DNA of 16,188 nt. Origin: Prasinococcaceae sp. CCMP 1430 (Eukaryota; Prasinodermophyta; Palmophyllophyceae; Prasinococcales; Prasinococcaceae). Made by a program: the position numbers and the translations under genes. The notes beneath the pieces were generated by a model. That model did no database searches. It worked only from the letters and a program-made list of their open reading frames with translations, and was not told where the DNA came from. The first letter of the stretch is position 1; the number at the start of each line of letters is the position of its first letter. Below, in pieces: positions 15,888 through 16,188 of this stretch. The DNA lies in assembly GCA_013416795.1 (NCBI GenBank), contig RQSC01000029.1, positions 56,560 through 72,747 on the forward strand, given 5' to 3'.

Positions 15888-15897
15888 TTCGACGTCA
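15888..15897 (-). promoter_or_regulatory. CRE-like TGACGTCGAA element upstream of the TOC1-like gene
   Basis: Read on the minus strand, the gene's own direction, the sequence is TGACGTCGAA, continuing ACGGCC. The same ten bases occur at 3651-3660 upstream of the GATA-type gene in that gene's coding direction. It is a candidate shared bZIP site. Confidence 0.4.
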
Positions 15898-16013
15898 GGG
15901 TCCATATATCAGCTGGCGCGCCTTCGATTTGACCTGGATCTCGCGCGCCGGGCGTGCGCTCGCGGCGCGCCCCGGCAGCTCGAGCTCGTGTCTCATCGGA
16001 GCGAGCGAAGTCG

Positions 16014-16188
16014 ATGAGAGCCCGGGTGGGGGCGGCGGGGTGCGCGTGCGTGCTGCGCGGCGCCACAGAGCGCGCCGCGGACGCCCGGCCGCCCTTCCCG
16101 CCGCATCTCGCAGCTCGCGCGGGGCGAGGGGTTGCGGAGGGGCCGCTGCGGGGGTTCGCGCTCGCTGCGGCGCATCCCAGGGCCGCCC
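16014..16188 (+). CDS. Possible first exon of a divergent gene, open to the window edge
   Basis: ATG at 16014 opens a frame with no stop through 16188, at least 58 residues, beginning MRARVGAAGCACVLRGATER. It is rich in Arg and Ala with few acidic residues, as organelle transit peptides often are, but GC-rich DNA gives such frames by chance. The position is right for a gene divergent from the TOC1-like one. No domain is visible, and the call rests on frame and position only. Confidence 0.25.
   Translation, partial: MRARVGAAGCACVLRGATERAADARPPFPPHLAARAGRGVAEGPLRGFALAAAHPRAA

Larger units (their letters stand above)
15578..16013. promoter_or_regulatory. Upstream region of the TOC1-like gene (possibly divergent)
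   Basis: Going upstream from the TOC1-like ATG, there is a GC-rich leader with one T7 run near 15678. Then from about 15836 to 15915 there is an AT-richer island with two ACGT-core palindromic elements and, on the minus strand, GATATATGG (15902-15910). That last word may be TATA-like but is more than 300 bases from the ATG. The stretch after 15915 is GC-rich again. No other gene is supported between the two starts. Confidence 0.5.

Noticed and set aside
1-16188. CRISPR arrays, insertion sequences, tRNA or rRNA genes, bacterial operons
   Set aside because: I saw no regularly spaced direct repeats with spacers, no transposase-like frame or terminal inverted repeats, and no recognisable tRNA or rRNA sequence. 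The spliced genes show the DNA to be eukaryotic nuclear.

Overview
The window is very GC-rich nuclear DNA of a eukaryote, most likely a flagellate-lineage green alga (chlorophyte or prasinophyte grade). Four things in the sequence point there. There is a TOC1-type pseudo-response regulator with a C-terminal CCT domain, a combination typical of the green lineage. Two motile-cilium proteins (DRC8 and an RSPH10B-like radial spoke protein) are encoded. Cytochrome c maturation is by a System III heme lyase, as known in chlorophytes but not in land plants. The introns are short and GC-rich. I cannot name a species.

Layout, left to right: (1) the 3' end of an unrecognised membrane-anchored protein gene, + strand, two exons visible, 1-638; (2) holocytochrome c synthase, - strand, three exons, 815-1809; (3) DRC8/EFCAB2-like axonemal protein, + strand, two exons, 2564-3267; (4) a 791-residue GATA-type zinc-finger protein with an AT-hook, + strand, single exon, 3831-6206; (5) an RSPH10B-like MORN-repeat protein, - strand, 6310 to about 8784 or 8883, with an unresolved 5' end caused by an in-frame TGA; (6) glycerol kinase, + strand, four exons, 9413-11314; (7) a TOC1/PRR1-like clock regulator, - strand, two exons, 11587-15577; (8) a possible first exon of a divergent + strand gene running off the right edge from 16014.

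The eight introns that I place are 103-173 bases long and seven are in phase 0. Each has a CTGAC or CTGAT branch-point-like pentamer 26-53 bases before the acceptor, which independently supports the gene models. Gene ends are compact. Convergent pairs are separated by about 100-270 bases. Intergenic sequence upstream of start codons (1810-2563, 3268-3830, 8884-9412, 15578-16013) contains relatively AT-rich islands with A/T homopolymer runs and ACGT-core palindromes.

These genes do not form an operon or a pathway. Two (DRC8, RSPH10B) belong to the axoneme, two (heme lyase, glycerol kinase) to general metabolism, and two (the GATA-type protein, TOC1) are probable transcription regulators. I saw no mobile element, tRNA, rRNA or CRISPR array. 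The most unusual points are the charged insertion that splits the TOC1 pseudo-receiver, the in-frame TGA near the start of the MORN protein, the unusual domain combination in the GATA protein, and a TGACGTCGAA word shared by the TOC1 and GATA-gene upstream regions.
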